From contig NZ_VKCZ01000014.1 of assembly GCF_009299835.1 (NCBI RefSeq), positions 1-64,000 of the forward strand: a DNA stretch of 64,000 bases, given 5' to 3'. Position numbers and translations under genes: made by a program. Every line of letters begins with the position of its first letter. The stretch's first letter is position 1. This document shows, in pieces, positions 19,373 to 28,847 of this stretch. The stretch is from Microlunatus speluncae. Its GTDB lineage: Bacteria > Actinomycetota > Actinomycetes > Propionibacteriales > Propionibacteriaceae. The notes beneath the pieces were generated by a model, which had not been told where the DNA came from, did not search any database, and saw only the letters and a program-made list of their open reading frames with translations.

Positions 19373-19534
19373 CGTGTCGGTCTCCTTCGTCACTGCTGCA
19401 CCGGACCGGCCTCGACCTGGGGAAGTGGCACTGCCGGTTGCCGCCACGCTACCGCGTCGGTCGCCGGCACGCGACCGACATGTCGCCGGTGGGCACGGCG
19501 GAATGGCCGGCGGCCGGGAGTATCGTCGCCGACC

Positions 19535-21014
19535 GTGAAACGACGCTGTCGCATCGTGGTCGGCACCGGACTCGGCGCGCTGCTCGCCCTGGTGCTGATC
19601 ATGGTCTGCGGTCCGCTGCCCCGGGCCACGGCGGAGCCGCCGAGCACTGTTGATCCGGCCACGATCGACGCCTTCCTGAGTCGGGCCCGGGAAGCGACCC
19701 GACTGCCCGGGCTGGCCGTCGCGGTCGTGCGCCGGGACGAGGTGGTGCACGTCGCCGGCTACGGCCGGGACGGCGCCGGCGCCCCGGTCACCGGCCGGAC
19801 CCCGTTCCGGATCGCCTCGCTCAGCAAGTCCTTCACCGCCGTCGCCGTGCACCGGCTGGCGGCCGCCGGCCGGCTCGACCTCGGCGCACCGGTCCGGCGC
19901 TATCTGCCCGACTTCGGGTTGGCGGGTCGGGCCGAGCCGATCCGGATTCGGGACCTGCTGCAGCAGCGCAGCGGGCTGGCCGACTCCGGCTATCCGGGGC
20001 TGCTCCGCGATCAGCCGCGAGACCCGGCGGAACGGGTCCGGCTGCTGCACGGCGCCGAGCAGGTGGACCCACCCGGTACGCAGTTCCACTACACCGACCT
20101 GAACTACCAGGTGCTGGCCCGGCTGATCGAGGTGATCACCGGCCTTCCGTACGACCGCTATCTGACCGAGCAGGTGATCGGCCCGCTCGGCCTGACGGGG
20201 ACGAGCACCGCGACGACCAGCGCGACCCCCGTGCCCGGGCTGACCTCCGGGCATCTGATGATCTACGGCGAACCGGTGGCGCGGCCCGAGCAGACCGGCC
20301 TCCTCGGCGGCGACGGACTGCTGGCCGGCTCCAGCGGCGTGGTCTCGACCGCCGACGACCTGGCCCGCTGGCTCCGGTTCAACCTCGGCGACGGCGCGCC
20401 GCTGCTCAGCCGGGCGGCGCTGACCGAATTGCACACCCCGGCTTCGCCGAACGGGTACGCCGAGGGTTGGCAGTTGATCACTCCCGCGCACGGCCCGCGG
20501 CGACTGGAACACCGGCATCCTGTCCAGCTTCTCGGCCGTGCAGGAGTTGCTGCCGGACAGCGGCTACGGATTTGTCCTGCTCTACAACGGAAACTCGATG
20601 GAGGTCGACACCGGCGCGATCACGGCCGGACTGGCCGACCTGCTGACCGGGGCGCGGCCCGCCGGTCCGCGCGACACCCGGCTGATCGCGTACCCACTCG
20701 GCTTGATCACGGTGCTGCTGGCGGGCTGGCGGACCCGGGCGGTGATCATCGAGATCCGCGGCTGCGGCCGTCGTCGATCATGGGTTCGGCTGGTGCTGGG
20801 ATCGTTGTGGCCGCTCGGGCCGGCCGTGATCATCGCGGCCGCGCCGGCGCTGCTGAACCTGACGATGGGCCGGGTGTTCAGCCGCGGCCAACTCGCCCTG
20901 GCCGTGCCGGATGCGGCCATCCTGTTCGTCACCGCCGCCGTCTCCGGCGTGGTCCTCGCCGCGCTCCGGGTCGCCAATCGTCTCGCCGGCCGGACAACCG
21001 ACCGGGGTCGCTGA
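19535..21014 (+). pseudogene. Beta-lactamase-class-C-like serine hydrolase with C-terminal membrane region (frameshifted)
   Basis: The gene starts at GTG 19535 with a signal or anchor segment (VVGTGLGALLALVLIMVCG). It continues as a serine hydrolase of the penicillin-binding-protein/class C fold. The nucleophile motif SxxK is SLSK in RIASLSKSFTAVAV, the family tyrosine region is FHYTDLNYQVLARL, and GLLAGSSGVVSTADDLARWL follows. Near 20490-20505 the frame changes by +1. The third motif (GDWNTGILSSFSAVQELLP) and a tail with about three hydrophobic segments read in the new frame to the stop at 21014. The first frame beyond the break becomes arginine- and glycine-rich nonsense. This is a pseudogene or a sequencing error in a GC-rich run. 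Related enzymes act on D-amino-acid peptides or esters; substrate unknown. Confidence 0.78.
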
Positions 21015-21132
21015 CATCCTTTCCGCTCCGGAGGGAAGGATGTGCGCTGACACCGGTGGGGCCGGGCCGATGGCGGCCGGGGGATGACCGGATGGTGCTG
21101 AGGCTGTGGCCGGACAGGGTGGAAGGAATCCG

Positions 21133-22083
21133 ATGGGTGAAGTGACGATCGCCGAGCTGGGCGAGTTCGGACTGATCGACCTGATCACCGAGGGGGTGCG
21201 GGACGCCCCGGAGGTCGAGGTCGGCCCCGGCGACGACGCCGCGGCCCTGCAATTGGAACCGCCGGTGATCGTCTCCACCGACATCCTGGTCGAGAACATC
21301 CACTTCCGGCCGTCCTGGTCGTCCGGCTCCGACGTCGGCCGGAAGGCGATCGCCGTCAACGTCGCCGACATCGAGGCGATGGGCGGCCGGGCGCGGGCGG
21401 TCACGGTCGCGTTCTCGGCGCCGGCGGACACGCCGGTGTCCTGGGTCCGCGAGTTCGCCGCCGGACTGCGCGAGGAGTGCGCCGCCGCCGGCGTGCACCT
21501 GGTCGGCGGTGACGTCACCGGATCCCGCGACGTCACCGTCTCGGTGACCGCCCTCGGCGTGACCGACGGCCGCGACCCGGTCCGGCGTGACGGCGCAGTG
21601 CCGGGCGAAGTGGTCGCGGTCTGCGGCCGGCTCGGCTGGGCCGCCGCCGGGCTGGTCGTGCTGGGACGCGGCTTCCGATCGCCGCGCGCGGTGGTCGAGG
21701 CGCAGCGGGTGCCGGCCGTCCCGTACGGTGCGGGCGCGGACGCCGCCGAGTCCGGCGCCACGGCGATGATCGACGTCTCCGACGGTCTGCTCGCCGACCT
21801 GGGCCACATCGCCCGGGCCTCCGGCGTCATCATCGACGTCGACACCGGCGCCTTCGAGATCGCCGAACCGCTGCAGGCCGTCGCCGCCGCCACCGGCACC
21901 GACCCGCTTCGGCTGGTCCTGACCGGCGGCGAGGACCACGCCCTCGCCGCGACCTTCCCCGACACCGGCGCCGTCCCCGAGGGCTGGCTGGTGATCGGCA
22001 CCGTCCGCGCCGGCGACCCGGAGGTCCTGGTCGACGGCGAACCCTGGGAGGAGTCCGCCGGCTGGGACCACTTCCGCCGCTGA
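21133..22083 (+). CDS. thiL: Thiamine-monophosphate kinase
   Basis: 316 residues. ThiL phosphorylates thiamine monophosphate to the active diphosphate. Characteristic features: GEFGLIDLI near the start, GPGDDAAAL with the metal-binding aspartates, STDILVENIHFRPSWSS, GRKAIAVNVADIEAMGGRAR, LVGGDVTGS, and the late motifs MIDVSDGLLADLGHIARASG and LTGGEDHALAATF. ATG 21133 was chosen because GGAAGGAATCC precedes it; the frame is open 27 bases further up. It closes the housekeeping block that began with cofC. A degenerate repeat element begins directly after the stop. Confidence 0.95.
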   Translation: MGEVTIAELGEFGLIDLITEGVRDAPEVEVGPGDDAAALQLEPPVIVSTDILVENIHFRPSWSSGSDVGRKAIAVNVADIEAMGGRARAVTVAFSAPADTPVSWVREFAAGLREECAAAGVHLVGGDVTGSRDVTVSVTALGVTDGRDPVRRDGAVPGEVVAVCGRLGWAAAGLVVLGRGFRSPRAVVEAQRVPAVPYGAGADAAESGATAMIDVSDGLLADLGHIARASGVIIDVDTGAFEIAEPLQAVAAATGTDPLRLVLTGGEDHALAATFPDTGAVPEGWLVIGTVRAGDPEVLVDGEPWEESAGWDHFRR

Positions 22084-22256
22084 CGCGTCCGTTCCTGCGG
22101 AGCCTGTCGAACGGCGGGCCAGAAGGCTCCCTCCGGTTTCGGGTCAGGGTGCGGAAGTCGCCACAGGTAGAGAAATAGTCCAGTCAGGGCCGGGTCGGCG
22201 GGTCGTTTGTCGCCACAGGTAGAGAAACGCTCAGTCCGGGCCGTGTCGGCAGCGTT
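22084..22256. repeat. Composite dispersed repeat, inverted and deleted copy of the element at 52841-53373
   Basis: Starting at the thiL stop there is a degenerate REP core (GAGCCTGTCGAACGG, about 22100-22114). It is followed by CCCTCCGGTTTCGGGTCAGG and two copies of GTCGCCACAGGTAGAGAAA (about 22154-22172 and 22209-22227) separated by CAGTCAGGGCCGGGTCGGCG. Read on the minus strand this is collinear with 53140-53360, minus about 55 bp that are deleted here. No gene is seen in 22084-22349. Confidence 0.75.
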
Positions 22257-22349
22257 TCAGGAAGGGTGATCGGCGCTGGCGGTCCAGGAAGGCCTCTGGT
22301 CGAATGTCCAGATCCACGGATTGCGGGCCGAGAAGATCGGAATGGCGAG

Positions 22350-22808
22350 ATGGCGGAGAAACACGCGAAGCGGGCGGCGGATCTGCGGACCGAGTTGCAG
22401 CGTCTCGACGCAAGCTTCCCCGATCTGCGGGAGCGTGCCGAACAGGCTGCCGCCACGACCCGCGGCCGGCTCCAGATCTTCGAGACCCATCCGACGACGT
22501 CCGTGGGCGTCGCCCGGAACCTTCAGCTTGATCCGACGCAGTTCGTGACCGCCTACCGCAAACTGTGCGTGTGGGCCGGGGCAACGGTCGACGTCGTGAA
22601 GGCGGGCCATGGGCTCTGTGTCAAGACCCTCGCGGTCGTGACTTCGGTTGAGTCCGAGCTGATGACTCTCGGTCGATTTCGAGCCTGGTCCGTGATCGGG
22701 GACCTCCAATCCAGAACGGAGGCCGTTCATCAGGCCTTCGGCCAGGCCGCCGTAGCGGTGCGGGAAGTGGAGGCCGAGATCTTGAAGCTCCCGCCTTCGC
22801 TGCGCTGA
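22350..22808 (+). CDS. Small helical protein of unknown function
   Basis: 152 residues from ATG 22350 (MAEKHAKRAADLRTELQRLD). It is predicted almost all alpha-helical, with an N-terminal coiled-coil-like stretch (LRTELQRLDASFPDLRERAE) and a C-terminal helix (VHQAFGQAAVAVREVEAEIL). It has two cysteines (CVWAG, GLCVKT) and no membrane segment. I do not recognise the family. Its codon use has more A/T at third positions than its neighbours, and it lies directly after a mobile-type repeat, which hints at recent arrival. The frame is open upstream to 22266, but that part runs into the repeat. It may be a real accessory gene; coding status is moderately supported. Confidence 0.5.
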   Translation: MAEKHAKRAADLRTELQRLDASFPDLRERAEQAAATTRGRLQIFETHPTTSVGVARNLQLDPTQFVTAYRKLCVWAGATVDVVKAGHGLCVKTLAVVTSVESELMTLGRFRAWSVIGDLQSRTEAVHQAFGQAAVAVREVEAEILKLPPSLR

Positions 22809-22820
22809 CGGACAGACAGG

Positions 22821-23633
22821 TCAGGGAACGGTGGTGCGCCGGCGGACCACCGGGGCGCTCGGGTCGCGCGGGGTGCCGAGGAAGAGGGGGAGGCCGCCGT
22901 GCCAGTCGGGGGCCTGGCCGGCGAGCAGTGCGGTCGGCGTCTGGCCGGCGATGGTGCGGCAGTCGCGGGACAGGTGGGCCTGATCGGCGTAGCCGGCTTC
23001 GGCGGCCAGCTCGGCCAGTTGCGCGTACGGCCGGCGGCGGGCCAGCCCCATGAAGCGCTGCAACCGGAGGATGGAGCGCAGGGTCGAGGGGCCGTAGCCG
23101 AAGTAGCGGTGGCTCCGTCGCTCCAACTGCCGCTCGGTCATCGCGGTCTCGGCGGCGAGCTCGCTGATCCGCCAGCTGTGCTGGGCCAGGGCACCGCCGA
23201 CGACGCCGGCCCACGGGTCCTCGGTGTCGATGCGCCGGCGCAGGTCCCGCGCCACGGACTCGAGCACGGCGACCTTCGCCCGCGGGCCGTCGGCATCCTC
23301 CAATCGCGCGGTCGCCGTCCGGGCCGGCCGGTCTCCGGTCAGCTCGGCCAGGCCGACCCGCCGGTTGCGGAGCTCGGCCAGCGAGGTGCGGAACAGGTCG
23401 GCGACCAGCCCGGGCCGGAACCGGATGCCGACCGACCGGGTGCCCGGCGGCAGGGTGAAGGTCCAGGATCCGGTGTCGGGCCCGCACAGGATGATCCCGA
23501 CCCGGTCCAGCCACATCAGGTCGACGCAGCCGTCCGGGACGAGGCGGTGGGTGCCCTCGATCTCGGCCGTCCAGGTGCAGACCAGCCGGTCGGCGAGATC
23601 CGGGGCCACCGCCCGGGGCACGTACCAGGTCAT
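22821..23633 (-). CDS. AraC-family transcriptional regulator
   Basis: 270 residues. The N-terminal part (residues about 1-110, VPDGCVDLMWLDRVGIILCG, GTRSVGIRFRPGLVADLF) matches the DUF6597-type domain common in AraC-like regulators. The C-terminal part has the two helix-turn-helix motifs (ISELAAETAMTERQLERRSH and LAELAAEAGYADQAHLSRDC). The ATG at 23633 opens MTWYVPRAVAPDLADRLVC. It is convergent with the small helical gene (12-bp gap) and divergent from ftsK (113 bp). No obvious target gene adjoins it, and the effector is unknown. Confidence 0.85.
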   Translation of the reverse strand: MTWYVPRAVAPDLADRLVCTWTAEIEGTHRLVPDGCVDLMWLDRVGIILCGPDTGSWTFTLPPGTRSVGIRFRPGLVADLFRTSLAELRNRRVGLAELTGDRPARTATARLEDADGPRAKVAVLESVARDLRRRIDTEDPWAGVVGGALAQHSWRISELAAETAMTERQLERRSHRYFGYGPSTLRSILRLQRFMGLARRRPYAQLAELAAEAGYADQAHLSRDCRTIAGQTPTALLAGQAPDWHGGLPLFLGTPRDPSAPVVRRRTTVP

Positions 23634-23746
23634 GATTTCGCAGCGTAACCCCGATCGCCGACACCGGCCGCGCCCGCGGAGCCGGCCGGGCCGGGGCGGC
23701 GTGTACCGGGCGCTGGAAAGGGTCCGATCGCGTAGGCTCAGCGACT

Positions 23747-26311
23747 ATGGCGACCCGCGCGTCTTCCCCGTCGCGGTCTCGAACCTCAGGCGGTTCCCGC
23801 TCCGGTTCGAACTCGCGGTCGAGCGGAAGCAAGAAACAGTCGACGAGATTGAAGAACGTGCCCGGCCGGACGAGCAACCGGTCGCGGGCCGGTCGTGCCT
23901 CGTCCCGGAAGCCGCAACGGCGGTCGCTGCCTCAGCTGATCGGCAGCGGGCTCGCCGCCGCCTGGATGGGGATCGCCGGCGCCCTCGGCAACGGCATCCG
24001 CCGGCTCGGCCATGAAGCCAAGGAACTCGACCCGGGGCTGCGCCGCGACGGTGTCGGCCTGTTCCTGATCGGGGTCGCGGTCATCCTCGCCGCCGAATTC
24101 TGGTGGGGCCTGCCCGCGCCGGTCGGACCGATGATCAAGGTCGGCGTGACCAGCGTGATCGGCACCCTGGCCTATGCCGCCCCGATCCTGTTCGGCCTGA
24201 TGGCCTGGCGGACGCTGCGCCGGCCCGATCGCAACGGCCCGGCCGGCCGCCAGATGATCGGCTGGTCGTCGATCACGCTCGGCCTGCTCGGCTTGATCAA
24301 CATCGCCCGCGGCCTGCCCCGGACCGACCATCCGGAACTGTTGCGCGAGGCCGGCGGTGTGCTCGGCTACATCTCCTCGACCCTGCTGGCCGACCTGTTG
24401 ACGGTGTACGTCGCGGTGCCGCTGCTGATCTTGTTGCTGCTGTTCGGCCTGGTCGTCGTGATCGGGATCCCGCTGCACCAGATCCCGGACCGGATCCGCG
24501 CGCTGCGTGAGTTCATGCAGCGTGATCATTCCGAGGACGCGGACGAGCGCGGCAAGGGTTACGGCGGCGACGAGGCGTACGAGCAGGTGCTGACGATCGA
24601 GGCCGAGCCCGAGCCCGCGGGCGAGCTCACCACCGGCCGGGAGGACGACGAAGCGCCGGACTTCGACGACGCGGCGGAGCCGACGGTCATCGTCGACAAC
24701 GCCCCGGACGGCGCCGTCGACGGCCGCAAGACGGTGACCGCCGGACTGCCGCCCGGGGTCACCGTGCACGGCGAGGACTCCGACCTCGAGCCGCCGCAGC
24801 ACACGCCGATCCCGCAGCGGATGGAACAGCTGCAGCTGTCCGGCGACGTGCAATACCTGCTGCCGGACTCGGAGGCGCTGAAGCAGGGGAGCGTGCACAA
24901 GGCGCGCACCGACGCCTCCGACGCGGTCGTGCACCGGCTGACCGGGGTGCTGCAACAGTTCGAGATCGACGCCAAGGTGACCGGCTACACCCGCGGCCCG
25001 ACCGTCACCCGCTACGAGGTCGAGCTCGGCCCGGCGGTGAAGGTGGAGAAGGTCACCGCGCTGTCCAAGAACATCTCCTACGCCGTGGCCAGCAACGAGG
25101 TCCGGATCCTGTCACCGATCCCGGGCAAATCGGCGATCGGCATCGAGATCCCCAACACCGACAAGGAAGTCGTCTCCCTCGGCGACGTGCTGCGGTCCAA
25201 CCGCGCGCGCAATGATCAACATCCGATGACGGTCGCCCTGGGCAAGGATGTCGAGGGCGGCTTCGTCACCGCCAACCTGGCCAAGATGCCGCACCTGCTG
25301 GTGGCCGGCGCGACCGGCTCGGGCAAGTCGAGCTTCATCAACTCGATCATCACCTCGATCATGATGCGGGCCACGCCGGACGAGGTGCGGATGATGTTGG
25401 TCGACCCGAAGCGGGTCGAACTGACCGCGTACGAGGGCATCCCGCACCTGGTCACGCCGATCATCACCAACGCCAAGAAGGCGGCCGAGGCGCTGCAGTG
25501 GGTGGTCCGCGAGATGGACCTGCGCTACGACGACCTGGCGGCGTTCGGCTTCCGGCACGTGGACGACTTCAACAAGGCGGTACGAGCCGGGACGGTGACG
25601 CCGCCGGAGGGGTCGGAGCGGGTCCTGGCCGCGTATCCGTACCTGCTGGTGATCGTGGACGAGCTGGCCGACCTGATGATGGTCGCGCCGCGCGACGTCG
25701 AGGACTCGATCGTCCGGATCACCCAGCTCGCCCGGGCCGCCGGGATCCACCTGGTGCTGGCCACGCAGCGACCGAGCACCGACGTCGTCACCGGTTTGAT
25801 CAAGGCCAACGTGCCGAGCCGGCTGGCGCTCGCGACCTCGTCGATGACCGATTCGCGGGTGATCATGGATCAGCCCGGCGCGGAGAAGCTGGTCGGCCAG
25901 GGCGACGCGCTGTTCCTGCCGATGGGCTCGAGCAAGGCGATCCGGATCCAGGGCGCCTGGGTGACCGAGTCCGAGGTGCGTTCGGTCGTGGAACACGTCA
26001 CCGAGCAGCTGAAGCCGGTCTACCGCGAGGACGTGACCGAGAAGCCGGAGAGTGCCAACAAGGTCGCCGAGGACATCGGTGATGATCTTGAGCTGGTGCT
26101 GCAGGCGGTCGAGCTGGTGGTCAACCTGCAACTCGGCTCGACCTCGATGCTGCAGCGCAAGCTGCGGGTCGGTTTCGCCAAGGCCGGCCGGCTGATGGAC
26201 ATCCTGGAGACCCGCGGCGTGGTCGGCCCCTCCGAGGGCTCCAAGCCCCGCGAGGTGCTGGTCAGGCCCGACGACCTCGAGGCCGTGATGGAGAATCTCC
26301 GCTCCGGCTAG
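23747..26311 (+). CDS. ftsK: FtsK/SpoIIIE-type DNA translocase
   Basis: 854 residues. The N-terminus is basic and serine-rich. About four membrane segments follow at residues roughly 100-245 (LFLIGVAVILAAEFWWGL; LLILLLLFGLVVVIGIPL). Then come an acidic linker, the alpha/beta ATPase motor with Walker A GATGSGKSS (about residue 520) and Walker B YLLVIVDELADLMM, the motif HLVLATQRPSTDVVTGLIK, and the C-terminal gamma winged-helix (LQRKLRVGFAKAGRLMDILE). It pumps DNA at the division septum, guided by KOPS-type skewed octamers. Position upstream of rimO-pgsA is typical, although here a methyltransferase, glycosyltransferase and carboxypeptidase intervene. Confidence 0.96.
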   Translation: MATRASSPSRSRTSGGSRSGSNSRSSGSKKQSTRLKNVPGRTSNRSRAGRASSRKPQRRSLPQLIGSGLAAAWMGIAGALGNGIRRLGHEAKELDPGLRRDGVGLFLIGVAVILAAEFWWGLPAPVGPMIKVGVTSVIGTLAYAAPILFGLMAWRTLRRPDRNGPAGRQMIGWSSITLGLLGLINIARGLPRTDHPELLREAGGVLGYISSTLLADLLTVYVAVPLLILLLLFGLVVVIGIPLHQIPDRIRALREFMQRDHSEDADERGKGYGGDEAYEQVLTIEAEPEPAGELTTGREDDEAPDFDDAAEPTVIVDNAPDGAVDGRKTVTAGLPPGVTVHGEDSDLEPPQHTPIPQRMEQLQLSGDVQYLLPDSEALKQGSVHKARTDASDAVVHRLTGVLQQFEIDAKVTGYTRGPTVTRYEVELGPAVKVEKVTALSKNISYAVASNEVRILSPIPGKSAIGIEIPNTDKEVVSLGDVLRSNRARNDQHPMTVALGKDVEGGFVTANLAKMPHLLVAGATGSGKSSFINSIITSIMMRATPDEVRMMLVDPKRVELTAYEGIPHLVTPIITNAKKAAEALQWVVREMDLRYDDLAAFGFRHVDDFNKAVRAGTVTPPEGSERVLAAYPYLLVIVDELADLMMVAPRDVEDSIVRITQLARAAGIHLVLATQRPSTDVVTGLIKANVPSRLALATSSMTDSRVIMDQPGAEKLVGQGDALFLPMGSSKAIRIQGAWVTESEVRSVVEHVTEQLKPVYREDVTEKPESANKVAEDIGDDLELVLQAVELVVNLQLGSTSMLQRKLRVGFAKAGRLMDILETRGVVGPSEGSKPREVLVRPDDLEAVMENLRSG

Positions 26312-26324
26312 GTACAGCTCGCCG

Positions 26325-26352
26325 CCGGCCCGCGCGTTTCCGTGCGGGCCGG
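26325..26352 (+). terminator. GC-rich hairpin after ftsK
   Basis: Perfect 9-bp stem CCGGCCCGC (26325-26333) / GCGGGCCGG (26344-26352) with a 10-base loop, 13 bp after the ftsK stop. There is no T-run, as is common for actinobacterial terminators. It separates ftsK from the methyltransferase gene. Confidence 0.5.
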
Positions 26353-26376
26353 GACCAGGATCAGTACGCTGCGGCG

Positions 26377-27120
26377 ATGTACTACATCGACTTCCTCACC
26401 GAGGTCCATCGCCGGCACCGCCCGGGCGCCTACCTCGAGATCGGCGTCGCCAGCGGGAAGAGCCTGCGGCTGGCCGGCTGCCGGGCGGTGGGCGTCGACC
26501 CGGCGTTCGCGATCACCACGCCGCTGGACAACGACGTGGCCGTGCTGCGGACGACCAGCGACGAATACTTCAACCGGCCGGACCCGATGCAGGTCACCAA
26601 GGGGCAGCCGTACGAGCTCGCGTTCATCGACGGGCTGCACCTGTTCGAGTTCGCGCTGCGCGACTACATCAACACCGAGCGGCACTCCAGTGCGCACGGC
26701 ATGATCATTCTCGATGACATGTACCCGCGGACCGTCGACGAGGCGGCCCGGGTCCGGCACACCGACGCCTGGACCGGGGATGTGTTCTGGATCATCGAGG
26801 TGCTGGCCAAGTATCGGCCGGAGCTGACCGTCGTCGGCGTCGACACCCAGCCGACCGGGCTGCTGCTCGTCCTCGGCCTGGATCCGGCCGACACGACCCT
26901 GACCGATCATTACGACGAGATCCTGGCCGAGTTCCGGCGCTCCGACCCGCAGCCCGTGCCGGCGGCGATCCTGGACCGGTCCAGCGTGTTCCCGGCGGCC
27001 CGGCTGCTGGAGTCGGAACTGATCGAGGCGGCTCGTTCGGCCGAGACGCCGGCCGAGATTCAGGCGAATCTGCAGCGGGTCGCGGCGTCCCGGCTCGGCG
27101 CGGACTTCGTCAACGCTTGA
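26377..27120 (+). CDS. Class I SAM-dependent methyltransferase-like protein
   Basis: 247 residues. The first motif AYLEIGVASGKSLRLA (about residues 18-33) and the next acidic block AVGVDPAFAI are the S-adenosylmethionine site of class I methyltransferases. Later motifs are YELAFIDGLHLFEFALRDYI and MIILDDMYPRTVDE. It resembles the Methyltransf_24 group, often encoded beside glycosyltransferases of cell-surface glycan clusters. The divergent-sense gene at 27110-28684 is glycosyltransferase-like and overlaps its 3' end by 11 bp. Acceptor substrate unknown. The start ATG 26377 has no strong ribosome-binding site. Confidence 0.75.
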   Translation: MYYIDFLTEVHRRHRPGAYLEIGVASGKSLRLAGCRAVGVDPAFAITTPLDNDVAVLRTTSDEYFNRPDPMQVTKGQPYELAFIDGLHLFEFALRDYINTERHSSAHGMIILDDMYPRTVDEAARVRHTDAWTGDVFWIIEVLAKYRPELTVVGVDTQPTGLLLVLGLDPADTTLTDHYDEILAEFRRSDPQPVPAAILDRSSVFPAARLLESELIEAARSAETPAEIQANLQRVAASRLGADFVNA

Positions 27121-28684
27121 GCAGTCGCCGCATCCGGCGATAGACCGACCGCGCCGTGATCTGCCGTCCGTTGGTCGCCTTGCCGGCCGGTGTCGGTTTC
27201 GAGGCTCTTGGGGCGGGTGAACTCGGGGCGGCGGGCTTCGGGGCCGCGGCCTTCGGAGCGGGCGTCGGTGGCTTCGGTACGGGCGCCGGCTTCGGTCGGA
27301 CCTGGATCCGACCGAGCGGCGAGATGTCCAGCACCAGCGACAACGGCGTGTTCGCGGCGCCGAACTTGGTGGACAGGCCGACCTGGCCGCTGAGGCCGGA
27401 GACGTAGGCCACGAGTCGGGCCACGCCGTCCTGCTCGACGATCCGGGCGGGCAGCCGCAACCCGCCCAGGCCGATCTCGCCGGCGAGGTCGGCGCCGGGC
27501 TCGGCGGCGATCCGGGGGAGTTCGAGCCGCAGCAGGGTGCCCCGGGCCGAATCGGTGATGATCGCGTCCCCGGCGTCGGCCTGCTGCACCAGGCTCTGCC
27601 GGCGGCAACCGACATCGAGATGCAGCCGATCGCCGATGGTCACCACGCCGACCGGCCGGCCCTCGATGATCGCGCCGCTCGGCCCGGCGCCACGCAGCGG
27701 TGCCTGCGCGTGCAGCCCGTCGCCGACCAGGTCGCCGTACAGCTGATGGATCGCCGTCTCGATCGGCCGGCCGTCCCGGTCGGACCGCGGGTCGAGCTCG
27801 GCCCGGATCCGTACCTCACGGGTGCTGCCGGGGTCGCCGGCGCTGAGCCACTGGGTTTCGGTCGGCAGGACCAGCTCGACTCCGTGCACGGGCTCGCGGA
27901 CCCGGAGTACGCCGACCGGCGCCGGCTCGGTCTCGGCCAGCCCGGCGACCCGGCCGGTGCACTCGAGCAGCAACCGGCCGTCGGCCCAGTGCGTCGTCGG
28001 CGGATCCCAGGTCAGCGTCACCGGGCCGCGGGGCCGCTCGAGCTCGCGCAACCGGTCCGCGACGCCGGTCGACCCCTCCGGCAGCCCGTCGATCGGCTCC
28101 GGTTGCCAGCCGCCGCGACCCCGGAGGTCCAGGCCCGGATAGCCGATCAGGATGGCGATCTCGGGGTCGCCGGCGAGCAGTTGGGCCCTGGAATCCGGCG
28201 CGTCGGCCAGCAACCGGCGCCGGATCAGCACCGCCGGTTCGCGGACCGCGGCGGCCCGCAGGTCGTCGGGGTCGGCCGCCCGGCCGAACAGGATCGGATC
28301 GGTATGGGCGCCGGCAAGGCCGACCGAACGGGCGACGACCAGATCGGCGTCGAGGGCGACCAGCCGTTCCAACGATTGCGGCAGCAACCGGTCCTCGGGC
28401 CGTACGGTGAGCACGCGCTCGGCCTTCGCCGCCCCGATGGCCGCGGTCCGGAGCGCGCGCTCGCCCTGGTCCCCGGAATCCGGAGCGACGGCGACGACCC
28501 GCACGTTGGGGCGGCGCCGGGACTGGGCATGCAGCGACTCCCAGGGCTCGCCGGGCCGGTCCGGAACCGCAACGACGATTTCGAACTCGTCCTGCCGCAG
28601 CGACTGCCGGTCGCAGGAGCCGAAGAGTCCGACCAGGTCGGCCGGCTTGGCGACCGGAACAAGCACACTCACCAGGGGGGTCAT
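27110..28684 (-). CDS. Glycosyltransferase-2-like N-terminal domain protein with proline/alanine/lysine-rich C-terminus
   Basis: 524 residues. The N-terminus MTPLVSVLVPVAKPADLVGLF and the segment VLTVRPEDRLLPQSLERLVA follow the GT-A fold of family 2 glycosyltransferases. The DxD motif, however, is weak (about residue 133, LDADLVVARSVG), so catalytic ability is doubtful. Residues about 230-450 are beta-rich repeats of unknown type. The last 75 residues are PKPAPVPKPPTPAPK-like with a basic end (RRMRRLLKR), resembling a surface-anchoring or polyelectrolyte tail. The 3' end overlaps the convergent methyltransferase gene by 11 bp. It may belong to a glycan-modification pair with it. Confidence 0.55.
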   Translation of the reverse strand: MTPLVSVLVPVAKPADLVGLFGSCDRQSLRQDEFEIVVAVPDRPGEPWESLHAQSRRRPNVRVVAVAPDSGDQGERALRTAAIGAAKAERVLTVRPEDRLLPQSLERLVALDADLVVARSVGLAGAHTDPILFGRAADPDDLRAAAVREPAVLIRRRLLADAPDSRAQLLAGDPEIAILIGYPGLDLRGRGGWQPEPIDGLPEGSTGVADRLRELERPRGPVTLTWDPPTTHWADGRLLLECTGRVAGLAETEPAPVGVLRVREPVHGVELVLPTETQWLSAGDPGSTREVRIRAELDPRSDRDGRPIETAIHQLYGDLVGDGLHAQAPLRGAGPSGAIIEGRPVGVVTIGDRLHLDVGCRRQSLVQQADAGDAIITDSARGTLLRLELPRIAAEPGADLAGEIGLGGLRLPARIVEQDGVARLVAYVSGLSGQVGLSTKFGAANTPLSLVLDISPLGRIQVRPKPAPVPKPPTPAPKAAAPKPAAPSSPAPRASKPTPAGKATNGRQITARSVYRRMRRLLKR

Positions 28685-28762
28685 GCTCGCCCATCCTTCA
28701 CCGCCGGGCCGGGTGCTGGCGAGCCCGCCACGCCGCTATTTCAGTGGGCAGAAGGGGCGCCG

Positions 28763-28840
28763 TGTCGCGATCTCTCTTCGCGCCGGCGACTGCCACGTAG
28801 CAGACGCCGGTTTCCTCGCGCACGAAGAGAAATCGCGACA
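28763..28840 (-). terminator. Long imperfect stem-loop downstream of the M14 carboxypeptidase gene
   Basis: Outer arms TGTCGCGATCTCTCTTCGCGC (28763-28783) and its near reverse complement (28818-28840) differ at two C/T positions that could form G-U pairs in RNA. An inner stem CCGGCGACTGC / GCAGACGCCGG, one mismatch, closes a CACGTA loop. It begins 8 bp after the stop of the minus-strand carboxypeptidase gene and lies upstream of the next minus-strand gene. Likely terminator or mRNA 3'-end stabiliser. Confidence 0.6.
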
Positions 28841-28847
28841 ACCGCGC

